Part shown: positions 1 to 5,276 of the stretch, in pieces
Layout of the letters: each line of letters opens with the position of its first letter
How positions within the stretch are numbered: the stretch's first letter is position 1
NCBI GenBank assembly: GCA_003156795.1
Contig: PMHU01000116.1
Span: 9,379-14,994 of the forward strand
Length of the DNA stretch: 5,616 bases
Direction: 5' to 3'
Origin: Acidimicrobiaceae bacterium
GTDB lineage: Bacteria > Actinomycetota > Acidimicrobiia > Acidimicrobiales > Palsa-688
Translations under genes and position numbers: made by a program
The notes under the pieces: generated by a model
Database searches by the model: none
Told to the model about the DNA's origin: nothing
Seen by the model: only the letters and a program-made list of their open reading frames with translations

Positions 1-39
1 ATCGACCGCCACCGCACCATCGAAGACGAACTCGGCCAT
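1..39 (-). CDS. Start of an unidentified gene (partial, runs off left edge)
   Basis: An ATG on the minus strand at 39-37 opens a frame that stays open to the window edge and gives 13 residues, MAEFVFDGAVAVD. The codons end mostly in G or C, as in the neighbouring genes, and the start lies 49 bases after the stop of the SRPBCC gene on the same strand, a normal same-direction gap. AGGGTG lies about 9 bases upstream and could be a weak ribosome binding site. Thirteen residues are too few to name a family. In M. tuberculosis, as I remember it, the gene after the pimB-linked SRPBCC protein (Rv2185c) is an ArsA-type ATPase (Rv2184c), so that is a guess from context only. Confidence 0.42.
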   Translation of the reverse strand, partial: MAEFVFDGAVAVD

Positions 40-88
40 GGACCGACACCCTAGGGTCGAGGCAGGCGGAGCGGTGGAATCGCGGCCC

Positions 89-550
89 TCAGCCCGGCAT
101 CGAGGTCGCCGGGGGACGCTCTACCCACGCCTTGAGCTCCCGCAGCGCGGTGCCCATGATCCTGCTTTCCGCTCGCCGCTTCACGAAGCCGGGCAGCGGC
201 ACCTTGAGGTCGACTACCAAGTGATAGACGATCTCCGTGCTGTCGTCGTCGGACGACGCCAGTTGGTAGGAGCCGTCGAGGCGGCGGGTGATGTCCCCGT
301 CCACCTGCACCCACGACAACTCGAACGGAGCGGCGCCGTATTCGTACAGGAGCGTGTAGGAGGTGCTGCGCCCGAACGCGGCAGCTCGGAACGTGACTCG
401 CGACGCCCGACCCTGCGAGTCGCGCTCGTCGATCGACACCGACTTGATGTCAGCCGCCCATTCCGGGTAGCGCTCGAATGCCGTGAGCACGCCGTAACAC
501 TCGTCGGGCGTACCGCGGATGATCATCCGCTCGGTGACCTGCTCCTCCAC
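89..550 (-). CDS. SRPBCC-family (polyketide cyclase/START-like) protein
   Basis: The product has 153 residues, the usual size of a single-domain SRPBCC (polyketide cyclase/dehydrase, COG2867-like) protein. The pattern fits the helix-grip fold: a first strand (about residues 3-12), two short helices around PDECYGVLTAFERYPEWAAD, a run of amphipathic strands including SRVTFRAAAFGRSTSYTLLYEY and ELSWVQVDGD, and a long C-terminal helix (about 125-143). Such proteins bind hydrophobic ligands such as lipids or quinones; no ligand can be read from the sequence. It has no signal peptide or membrane segment and should be cytosolic. The start is GTG, chosen because GGAGGT lies 8 bases upstream; the next start (Met9) would be too far from it. 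It follows the PimB-like gene by 75 bases on the same strand. The M. tuberculosis homologue near pimB is probably Rv2185c (TB16.3). The family is clear but the role is not known. Confidence 0.9.
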   Translation of the reverse strand: MEEQVTERMIIRGTPDECYGVLTAFERYPEWAADIKSVSIDERDSQGRASRVTFRAAAFGRSTSYTLLYEYGAAPFELSWVQVDGDITRRLDGSYQLASSDDDSTEIVYHLVVDLKVPLPGFVKRRAESRIMGTALRELKAWVERPPATSMPG

Positions 551-558
551 GTCCGAGA

Positions 559-564
559 ACCTCC
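559..564 (-). promoter_or_regulatory. Strong Shine-Dalgarno site of the SRPBCC gene
   Basis: The minus strand reads GGAGGT here, 8 bases before the GTG start at 550. It matches the anti-Shine-Dalgarno sequence of 16S rRNA very well and decides the start of the SRPBCC gene. It is the only strong site of this kind in front of any gene in the window, which suggests this gene is translated independently of the glycosyltransferase gene upstream. Confidence 0.7.
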
Positions 565-625
565 ATTTGACGGGAAACGTCCCCCCATGGACCGTAGTCG
601 GCTCTACCCTCTGGCGCCCGAGCGA

Positions 626-1774
626 CTATGTCTGGACCTCGGCCATCTGGTCGAGAGCGCCGGCCAGGCGGGCTGCCAGCACGTCGTAGGCGAAGACGGC
701 CTCGGCCCGGTGGCGGGCCGCCTGTCCCTGCCGGCTGGCGAGGACCGGATCGGATACCAAGCGCTCGATGGCGGCGGTCACCGCTTTGACGTCCGAGGGA
801 TTGCGTATGACCGTGCCAGTTTCGCCGTCCACCACCGCTTCGGCCGCGCCGCCGCTGTCGCCGGCTACCGATGGCACGCCCGCGGCTGCGGCTTCGAGAA
901 ACACGATGCCGAAACCCTCCTGTTCCAGGCCGGCCCACCTGGAGCGGCAGCACAGCACGAACACGTCGGCGCAGGCGTACAAGTCGGGCAGGTCGGCGCT
1001 GGGAACCCGTCCCACGAGCCGCACGGGCGCCCCGGTGCGACGGATCAAGCGCTCGAGCCTCGGCCGGTCCCGGCCTTGACCTGCAATGGCTACCGTAAGC
1101 TCGCGACCAGGGTCCGACGACACCAGCCTGGCCGCGGCGTCGATCAGGACGTCCATCCCTTTTCGTGGCACCAGCCGGCTGACACTCAGGACCAGCGGGC
1201 CGGACGTGGGCAGCCCGAGCCTGGCCCGGGCGCTCGCCCGCTCGATGGGAGGCAGGGGAACGAACCGTTCCACGTCCACTCCTGGTGGCACTTGCACGAT
1301 GGGAGGAAGCCGGCTTTCGGCCCTCAGCGCTTCGGCCGCGGGATACCCCCCCGCGGACACCAGCAGTGAAGCACCCCGGAGGACGCGCGCCAATAGCTGC
1401 TTGGTCGCGGGGAGCCGCCCGGGAACCGTGACTTCCGACCCGTGCAGGACGGCGGCATAAGGAAGGCCAAGGTGCGGACCGATGAGCCCCAGCGGGATCG
1501 CCGGGTCGAGCACGACTGCCTTGGCGCCGACCTCGGCCGCGAGCTCGCGGACGCGTCGCACGAGGAGGGGGTTCGGAAGCAGAACCGGTTCGCGGGTCCG
1601 TTCGATCCGGAAGGCCTGCTCGCTATCGAACCTGGCCGAGTCGGCGTAGGGGCTGGTGAGCACGGTCACGTCCTCGGGAGGAAGCCGTCGCCATAGCTCC
1701 CACAGATACGACTGGATCCCGCCGATCTTCGGCGGGAAATCGTTGGTAACCAGAAGGTGCCGCGTCACGGCCAT
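626..1774 (-). CDS. pimB: GT4-family mannosyltransferase, PimB-like
   Basis: The product has 382 residues, typical of the GT4 (GT-B fold) family. The N-terminal VTNDFPPKIGGIQSYLWEL (residues 9-27) is the hallmark of actinobacterial PimB'/MgtA enzymes. HGSE (111-114), SVSRLVPRKG (residues 197-206, with Arg200 and Lys205 expected to bind the GDP-mannose phosphates) and the EX7E motif EGFGIVFLE (Glu286 and Glu294) follow in the right order. PimB' transfers mannose from GDP-mannose to phosphatidylinositol monomannoside at the inner face of the membrane, making Ac1PIM2 for PIM and lipoglycan synthesis. The exact acceptor here is inferred; a related GT4 acting on another lipid cannot be ruled out. 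The frame is open further upstream, but the Arg-rich extension lies inside the queG-like gene, and the ATG at 1774 sits just before the conserved start of the family. It overlaps the end of the queG-like gene by 10 bases (ATGGCCGTGA), which suggests translational coupling. Confidence 0.88.
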   Translation of the reverse strand: MAVTRHLLVTNDFPPKIGGIQSYLWELWRRLPPEDVTVLTSPYADSARFDSEQAFRIERTREPVLLPNPLLVRRVRELAAEVGAKAVVLDPAIPLGLIGPHLGLPYAAVLHGSEVTVPGRLPATKQLLARVLRGASLLVSAGGYPAAEALRAESRLPPIVQVPPGVDVERFVPLPPIERASARARLGLPTSGPLVLSVSRLVPRKGMDVLIDAAARLVSSDPGRELTVAIAGQGRDRPRLERLIRRTGAPVRLVGRVPSADLPDLYACADVFVLCCRSRWAGLEQEGFGIVFLEAAAAGVPSVAGDSGGAAEAVVDGETGTVIRNPSDVKAVTAAIERLVSDPVLASRQGQAARHRAEAVFAYDVLAARLAGALDQMAEVQT

Positions 1775-2970
1775 CCGCTCGCATCTGAGCCACCGGTATC
1801 CGACCCGCGGGTATTCGACGACACCCCTACTGCGGCCAGCTCGCCGGCAACAATCTGGTCTGGATCGTCTGCGACGCCTTGCAGCAGATCGAGTAAACCC
1901 AGCCGACCGGCCGCCCACACGGCGTGGGCCCGCACGATCGGGTCCTTGTCAGCCAACGCCACGCTGAGGGCGTCAGCCACAGCCGGGTCCGCTGCGTCGG
2001 CAGTGTTGCCGAGCACGATCAGGGCGTTGCGGCGGACGGAGCCCACGTGCCGGCCCGGGATGTACCACCTCCCCACGGCGTTCATCACGGTCCGGTCGTC
2101 GGCCGCCAGGAGCCAAAGGATGTCGACGGTCGGCTGTGACCCGGCTTCCGCAGCCGGAGCAGGCTCGTTGCGCTCGGACCGCAGGTTGATCGGACAGCTG
2201 TCCTGACAATCGTCGCAGCCGTAGATCCGGTCCCCCAGCGCTTCCCGGTACTCGATCGGGAAGACCCCGGGAGCCTGCACCAGCCAGGCCAGGCACTTGC
2301 GGGCGTCCAAAAGACCCGGCCCGACCAGGGCACCAGTCGGACACGCGGTGATGCAGCGGTGACAGGAGCCGCACCCGTCGGCCACCAAGTCGAGCGGGGC
2401 CGGCGGGCCGATGGGAGCGTCGGTTACCACGGAGCCGATCACGAACCACGAACCTGCGCCCGGGATCAGGACATTGGTGTTCTTCCCGTACCAGCCGATC
2501 CCGGCGCGGACCGCAGCGGCCCGGTCGACCAAGGCGTTGTCGTCGCACACCACCCGTGCCTTCCAGCCGTCCTCGGCCAACCGGGCGGCCACCTGGCCAA
2601 GCGCGGCCCGCAGCGGACCGTAGTGATCGATCCACGAGTACCGCGCCACCCGGCCGGCAGGGCCTGAAATCCCTGTCGCAGACGGGTCCTGACGGACATA
2701 GCGCCGGACCCCCACGAACAAGGCCCGGGCTTCGGGCATCGTCGCTCGCGGGTCGGTCGACCGCGCCGGGTTCCTGTAGGTGAACTGCATCCCGGCCGCA
2801 AAACCCTTTTCTCTGCGTTCGTCGATGGCAACCCGGGCTTCGACAAACGGACGCGAGTCACAGATGCCCACCGCGTCCAATCCACTCTGACGGCCTATCC
2901 GGCGTAGCTCATCTGCCAGACGACCGTGGGCGGTCAACTCAGGGCCCGGCCCCACGCGGTCGAGGGTCAC
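1765..2970 (-). CDS. queG: Epoxyqueuosine reductase-like iron-sulfur protein (QueG family)
   Basis: The product has 401 residues. QueG reduces epoxyqueuosine to queuosine at position 34 of tRNAs with a GUN anticodon, using cobalamin and two 4Fe-4S clusters in the cytosol. The sequence shows the first cluster motif CGSCHRCITACP (Cys200, 203, 206, 210), a lone Cys226 in RKCLAWL, and the second motif CDDCQDSCP (Cys252, 255, 259), eight cysteines in the family's order. AGIGWYGKN (156-164) matches the conserved AGLGWIGKN, with Asp143 at the expected place of the catalytic Asp. A HEAT-like segment (about 311-377) matches the long form of QueG; the last 20 residues are a Ser/Gly-rich tail. Odd points: the usual DSxPVxER is CDDNALVDR here, and the usual DYH is DHYG. 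The start is GTG at 2970, supported by a GTGA overlap with the stop of the 59-residue gene upstream; a second GTG is five codons in. Most familiar Actinomycetota lack queuosine, so the substrate is not certain. Confidence 0.87.
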   Translation of the reverse strand: MTLDRVGPGPELTAHGRLADELRRIGRQSGLDAVGICDSRPFVEARVAIDERREKGFAAGMQFTYRNPARSTDPRATMPEARALFVGVRRYVRQDPSATGISGPAGRVARYSWIDHYGPLRAALGQVAARLAEDGWKARVVCDDNALVDRAAAVRAGIGWYGKNTNVLIPGAGSWFVIGSVVTDAPIGPPAPLDLVADGCGSCHRCITACPTGALVGPGLLDARKCLAWLVQAPGVFPIEYREALGDRIYGCDDCQDSCPINLRSERNEPAPAAEAGSQPTVDILWLLAADDRTVMNAVGRWYIPGRHVGSVRRNALIVLGNTADAADPAVADALSVALADKDPIVRAHAVWAAGRLGLLDLLQGVADDPDQIVAGELAAVGVSSNTRGSDTGGSDASGWP

Positions 2971-3146
2971 CTGGTCCGAGGGTAATCGTCTCTTGAGCCC
3001 CTGTGGAGTCGAGCCGCGGCCTCAACCTCCGCGAGCAGGCCAACGTCGACGTCGGTGCTGTAGGCCTCCGTCGCGGAACCTGGCGCGGCATCCCAGACGA
3101 GCGCTCCGCGATCTGGAGTAAATCCGACAAGGTGGAGTTGTCGCAC
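2967..3146 (-). CDS. Small 59-residue protein, possibly related to the SepH N-terminus (DUF3071)
   Basis: A GTG at 3146 opens a 59-codon frame ending in TGA at 2969-2967. It begins MRQLHLVGFTPDRGALVW and ends with a helix-like GLLAEVEAAARLH and a charged tail. The pattern reads like a real compact domain: a hydrophobic strand, a turn with TPDRG, a second strand, then an acidic STDVDVGLLAEVE segment. This weakly recalls the start of actinobacterial SepH/DUF3071 proteins (LxLVG, a short turn, LVL, then a DDxLL helix), but that is from memory and far too short to assert function; the SepH helix-turn-helix is absent. Its stop overlaps the GTG start of queG as GTGA, the classic sign of translational coupling, and this strongly supports it as a gene. 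GGGG lies about 7 bases before the start as a possible weak ribosome site. The other open frames across this stretch give Arg/Pro-rich, non-protein-like sequences. Confidence 0.62.
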   Translation of the reverse strand: MRQLHLVGFTPDRGALVWDAAPGSATEAYSTDVDVGLLAEVEAAARLHRGSRDDYPRTR

Positions 3147-3191
3147 GGGCGCCCCGGGGCGATGAGCCCGCCGGTCGGACCCTTCCTGGGC

Positions 3192-3200
3192 AAGGTAGCA
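3192..3200 (-). promoter_or_regulatory. Possible extended -10 element before the small ORF-queG-pimB genes
   Basis: In the 93-base gap between the CxxC gene and the 59-residue gene, the minus strand reads TGCTACCTT. It fits an extended -10 (TGN followed by TANNNT) as used by actinobacterial housekeeping sigma factors. Transcription would begin near 3184, about 38 bases before the GTG at 3146. I see no good -35 hexamer at the proper distance. The match is short and could be chance. Confidence 0.2.
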
Positions 3201-3239
3201 CCTGGCGCCAAGTCGGTCGCGAAACCAAAGGAGGCATCA

Positions 3240-3440
3240 TCAACAAGCGGCGCCCCGGCTGTGTCTCAGGGGCGGGACCAGCCCCGAACGGCCCAGAAGG
3301 CGCAGAGCCCGCTCCTCGACCACATCGATGACGATGGCGTCCTCGGGCTCACGGTCGCAAATGAACGTGACGACGCAGCCGTCGCAAGCGGACGTCCCCT
3401 GCATGGTGCAGTCGCCGCAGCTGATGGTGAACGTATCCAT
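3240..3440 (-). CDS. Small CxxC protein, putative zinc-binding, function unknown
   Basis: The product has 66 residues and starts MDTFTISCGDC from an ATG at 3440. Its first half has two CxxC pairs, Cys8-Cys11 and Cys19-Cys22, plus Cys28, spaced as in a compact zinc ribbon or zinc knuckle; an alternative is an iron-sulfur or redox site. The second half (about residues 32-58) is acidic then basic and looks helical: EDAIVIDVVEERALRLL, then GLVPPLRH. The ending GAAC adds a sixth cysteine. I recognise this as a type of small protein found in actinobacterial genomes, but know of no assigned function. It lies 29 bases after the NYN-domain gene on the same strand and 93 bases before the 59-residue gene. 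The ribosome site is weak (CAGGGC right before ATG). A nucleic-acid-binding partner role for the NYN protein is conceivable from context only. Confidence 0.8.
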   Translation of the reverse strand: MDTFTISCGDCTMQGTSACDGCVVTFICDREPEDAIVIDVVEERALRLLGRSGLVPPLRHSRGAAC

Positions 3441-3469
3441 GCCCTGATCATCTCAGCAGGGTGAGACAT

Positions 3470-4930
3470 TCACGTGCTCTCAGGGTCCGGAAAGCGTCGC
3501 AGAACAGCGAGGAGCTGCTCGCCCGAGATCACATTGGCGCCTCGTCGAGCGACTTCCGTTCGCACCCGCCCGTCGTTGGTGGCGACGGTGACCGGACGGG
3601 TCGGGTCAAGGCCGTCGACGAGGGAGATGATCTTCTCGTCGGCTTCGATGTCCGAAGGCGAGAACTCGACCGCCATGCGGCCTCGGGCAACGGCGGGCGG
3701 CTGGAGCCGCCCACCTTCTTCGACCCCGTCAAAGAAGAGCCGCACCGTGATATCGAAACGAGAGACGAGTTCGGCGAGGGCGTGCACCAGGCGCCACCTC
3801 TGGTCGGAAAGATCGCGATCGGGCCACGAGGAGATCGAGACGTTGTATCCGTCGACCACCAGAGTCATGCCCCTGGCGCGCACGAGATGGTCCGCGGCGT
3901 CGGGGTCGTGGTCGAAGACCCCCGGGGGCAGTCGGACCGGACTACGGGCCGAACGAGCCCGGACCTTCGCAACCGGTACAACGCGTTTACGACGCGCGAG
4001 ATCATCTGTTGTCGCGGCCGACTCTGGCGCCCCGGCCAACTCGGGCGCCCCGGCCGACTCGGGCGGATCTGGCTGACCCGAGAGGGAGACGATGTCAACA
4101 TCCAGCCCGAGTGCGCTCGCCGCCTCCCGCAAAGCTGACTCCAGATCCCGACCCGCCGCCGCGGCCCGCGCCAGAGCGGCCGAGGCCGACTCCCGCGCCA
4201 CTTTGGTGTCCAAGTGAAAGCGGTCGATCCTGGCGCTGGCGTCATCCAGCTGATCCGCCGACCGAAGGGCGCCGGCAAGGGCGACGTCACGCTGTTCGGA
4301 GGCGGACTCCTGACGACGCTTCGATTCCTCCAGCTCGCGGGTCAGTTCGTCGACGCTCGCTTCGAGCTGCTCCGCCCGTGCCACCAGGACTTGATTGGCG
4401 GAATCGCCTGCCTCCACCAAATCGGCCAGAGCCCGTCGCCTGGCTTCGGCCCGGCGGGTGGATTGCTGTTGGGTGGCGAGGGCAGCTGAGGCTTCACCGC
4501 TCGCCTTCCTCAGAACCTGTACTTCCGCCTCGGCCCGAGCCAGGTCGCGCTCGAGGGCGGCGACGCGCTCTTGGGTAAGGCGGGCGTCCCTTTCCTCGTC
4601 GAGTCGGCGCCGGTCGTCGTCCTGCCGTTCGAGCAAGCCGTCGAGCTCTTCCTGCCACCCTTCTGGCCGCACCAGCCACAGCGAGGCCAAGCGTCCGAGC
4701 ATCTGCTGGTCGGCCACTCCCGCGACCTGAATGCGGAAGTCGGGGTCGTCCTCGACCACCTGACGAATGGTCGACAGCATCCGATCGGGAAGCCTGGCCG
4801 CCCGGACCAGCGGACGCATGCGACCCGGAATTGGGGTCGGCGGGCGCTCCTGACTGCGAATCCGGGCGACGGCCCACGCCAGTTCGAGCGCCGGGCGGAG
4901 CTGGGCGATCGACGGTTGCGACGCGGCCAC
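3470..4930 (-). CDS. Coiled-coil protein with C-terminal NYN (YacP-like) domain
   Basis: From the chosen GTG at 4930 the product has 486 residues. The N-terminal 95 residues form a helical domain with LRPALELAWAVAR and RLPDRML. Residues about 95-275 are rich in Glu, Arg, Gln and Ala and read as a long coiled coil. A linker follows (about 286-350) with a six-residue repeat (ESAGAP, ELAGAP) and a basic stretch (RRKRVVPVAKVRARSAR). The C-terminus (355-486) is a NYN domain of the YacP type (PF05991): VVDGYN (Asp360), FFDG (Asp401), ADEKI (Asp431, Glu432) and TNDGRV (Asp453) supply the acidic residues of a PIN-like metal-dependent nuclease site. B. subtilis YacP (Rae1) is a ribosome-associated mRNA endonuclease; RNA cleavage here is inferred. 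ATGs at 4999 and 5020 are possible starts but would overlap the divergent Lrp-like gene, and the added residues are low quality. A homo-oligomer or a tethered nuclease is likely. Confidence 0.87.
   Translation of the reverse strand: MAASQPSIAQLRPALELAWAVARIRSQERPPTPIPGRMRPLVRAARLPDRMLSTIRQVVEDDPDFRIQVAGVADQQMLGRLASLWLVRPEGWQEELDGLLERQDDDRRRLDEERDARLTQERVAALERDLARAEAEVQVLRKASGEASAALATQQQSTRRAEARRRALADLVEAGDSANQVLVARAEQLEASVDELTRELEESKRRQESASEQRDVALAGALRSADQLDDASARIDRFHLDTKVARESASAALARAAAAGRDLESALREAASALGLDVDIVSLSGQPDPPESAGAPELAGAPESAATTDDLARRKRVVPVAKVRARSARSPVRLPPGVFDHDPDAADHLVRARGMTLVVDGYNVSISSWPDRDLSDQRWRLVHALAELVSRFDITVRLFFDGVEEGGRLQPPAVARGRMAVEFSPSDIEADEKIISLVDGLDPTRPVTVATNDGRVRTEVARRGANVISGEQLLAVLRRFPDPEST
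4017..4070. repeat. 18-bp tandem repeat, three units, in the NYN gene linker
   Basis: Three consecutive 18-base units lie at 4017-4034, 4035-4052 and 4053-4070, each of the form GCCRACTCKGGCGCCCCG. The first two differ at two positions; the third diverges over its last five bases. The repeat is in frame and encodes the six-residue units ESAGAP/ELAGAP in the linker between the coiled coil and the NYN domain. Copy number may vary between strains without breaking the frame. Confidence 0.75.
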
Positions 4931-4997
4931 CCTGGGGATGGTACCGGCGTCGCCTGTTGAGGAAGTCGGCGTGGCGCGCCGGATACCGTTGGTTCGC
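4931..4997. promoter_or_regulatory. Divergent intergenic region between NYN and Lrp-like genes
   Basis: These 67 bases separate the GTG of the NYN gene (minus) from the ATG of the Lrp-like gene (plus) and must carry at least the start of both transcripts if the starts are right. On the plus strand TACCGT (4984-4989) fits TANNNT and lies 8 bases before the ATG at 4998, which would suit a leaderless or nearly leaderless mRNA; no Shine-Dalgarno site precedes that ATG. TTGAGG at 4957-4962 is a possible -35, but the 21-base gap is too long. No clear promoter is seen for the minus direction. Confidence 0.28.
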
Positions 4998-5276
4998 ATG
5001 GTGCACGCTTTTGTCCTCATCGACGGTGAACCAGCACGCGTCGCCGATCTCGCGATCGAACTGGCCGAGCTCGACGGAGTCAGCGAGGTCTACTCAGTCG
5101 CCGGGCACGCCGACATCGTCGCCGTCGTTCGGGTTCGCCACCACGAGGAGCTGGCCGAGGTCGTCACCCGTCGAATATCGAGTCTTGCCGGCGTGGTGGA
5201 CACACGCACCCTGATCGCGTTTCAGGCCTACAGCCGCCACGACTTGGACGCCATCTGGGACCTCGGCTCCGAGTAG
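4998..5276 (+). CDS. Stand-alone Lrp/AsnC ligand-binding (RAM/SIRA) domain protein
   Basis: The product has 92 residues and is a single Lrp/AsnC effector-binding domain (about 75-80 residues in the family) with no helix-turn-helix. The beta-alpha-beta-beta-alpha-beta order is visible: AFVLID, a helix around PARVADLAIELAEL, SEVYSVAG, DIVAVVRV, the helix HHEELAEVVTRRISSL, then the last strand TRTLIAFQAY. The GHADIVAVV segment matches the family GxxDxxxxV core, where amino acids bind at the dimer interface. Such proteins form dimers to octamers and may sense amino acids or partner with full Lrp regulators; the effector is unknown. I chose the ATG at 4998 because related proteins begin MVHAFVLI. 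A GTG at 4971 has GAGGAA six bases upstream and is an alternative that adds nine residues. It is the only plus-strand gene in the window, divergent from the NYN gene and convergent with the transporter gene. Confidence 0.87.
   Translation: MVHAFVLIDGEPARVADLAIELAELDGVSEVYSVAGHADIVAVVRVRHHEELAEVVTRRISSLAGVVDTRTLIAFQAYSRHDLDAIWDLGSE

Noticed and set aside
48..57. Palindrome ACCCTAGGGT in the gap after the SRPBCC gene
   Set aside because: It is a perfect 10-base inverted repeat with no loop and no U tract. It cannot form a terminator hairpin, and a single copy does not support an operator.
569..581. Small hairpin GACG-GGAAA-CGTC between pimB and the SRPBCC gene
   Set aside because: A four-base stem without a following T-run is too weak to call a terminator.
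38..1369. A 443-codon plus-strand open frame
   Set aside because: It lies fully antisense to the SRPBCC and PimB-like genes, is rich in Arg, His, Gly and Pro, and shows no domain. It is a high-GC shadow frame.
1775..1918. Upstream extension of the PimB-like protein by 48 residues
   Set aside because: The extension is Arg-rich, lies within queG coding sequence and precedes the conserved family N-terminus MAVTRHLLVTNDFPP.
2939..3211. A 90-codon minus-strand frame across the gap before queG
   Set aside because: Its product is Arg/Pro/Thr-rich with no fold-like pattern, and it overlaps queG in another frame. The 59-codon frame in the same stretch is much more protein-like and has the GTGA junction.
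3003..3464. A 153-codon plus-strand frame
   Set aside because: It is antisense to the CxxC gene and the 59-residue gene, and its composition is not protein-like.
4009..4578. A 189-codon plus-strand frame rich in Pro and Arg
   Set aside because: It is antisense to the coiled-coil region of the NYN gene and very low in hydrophobic residues.
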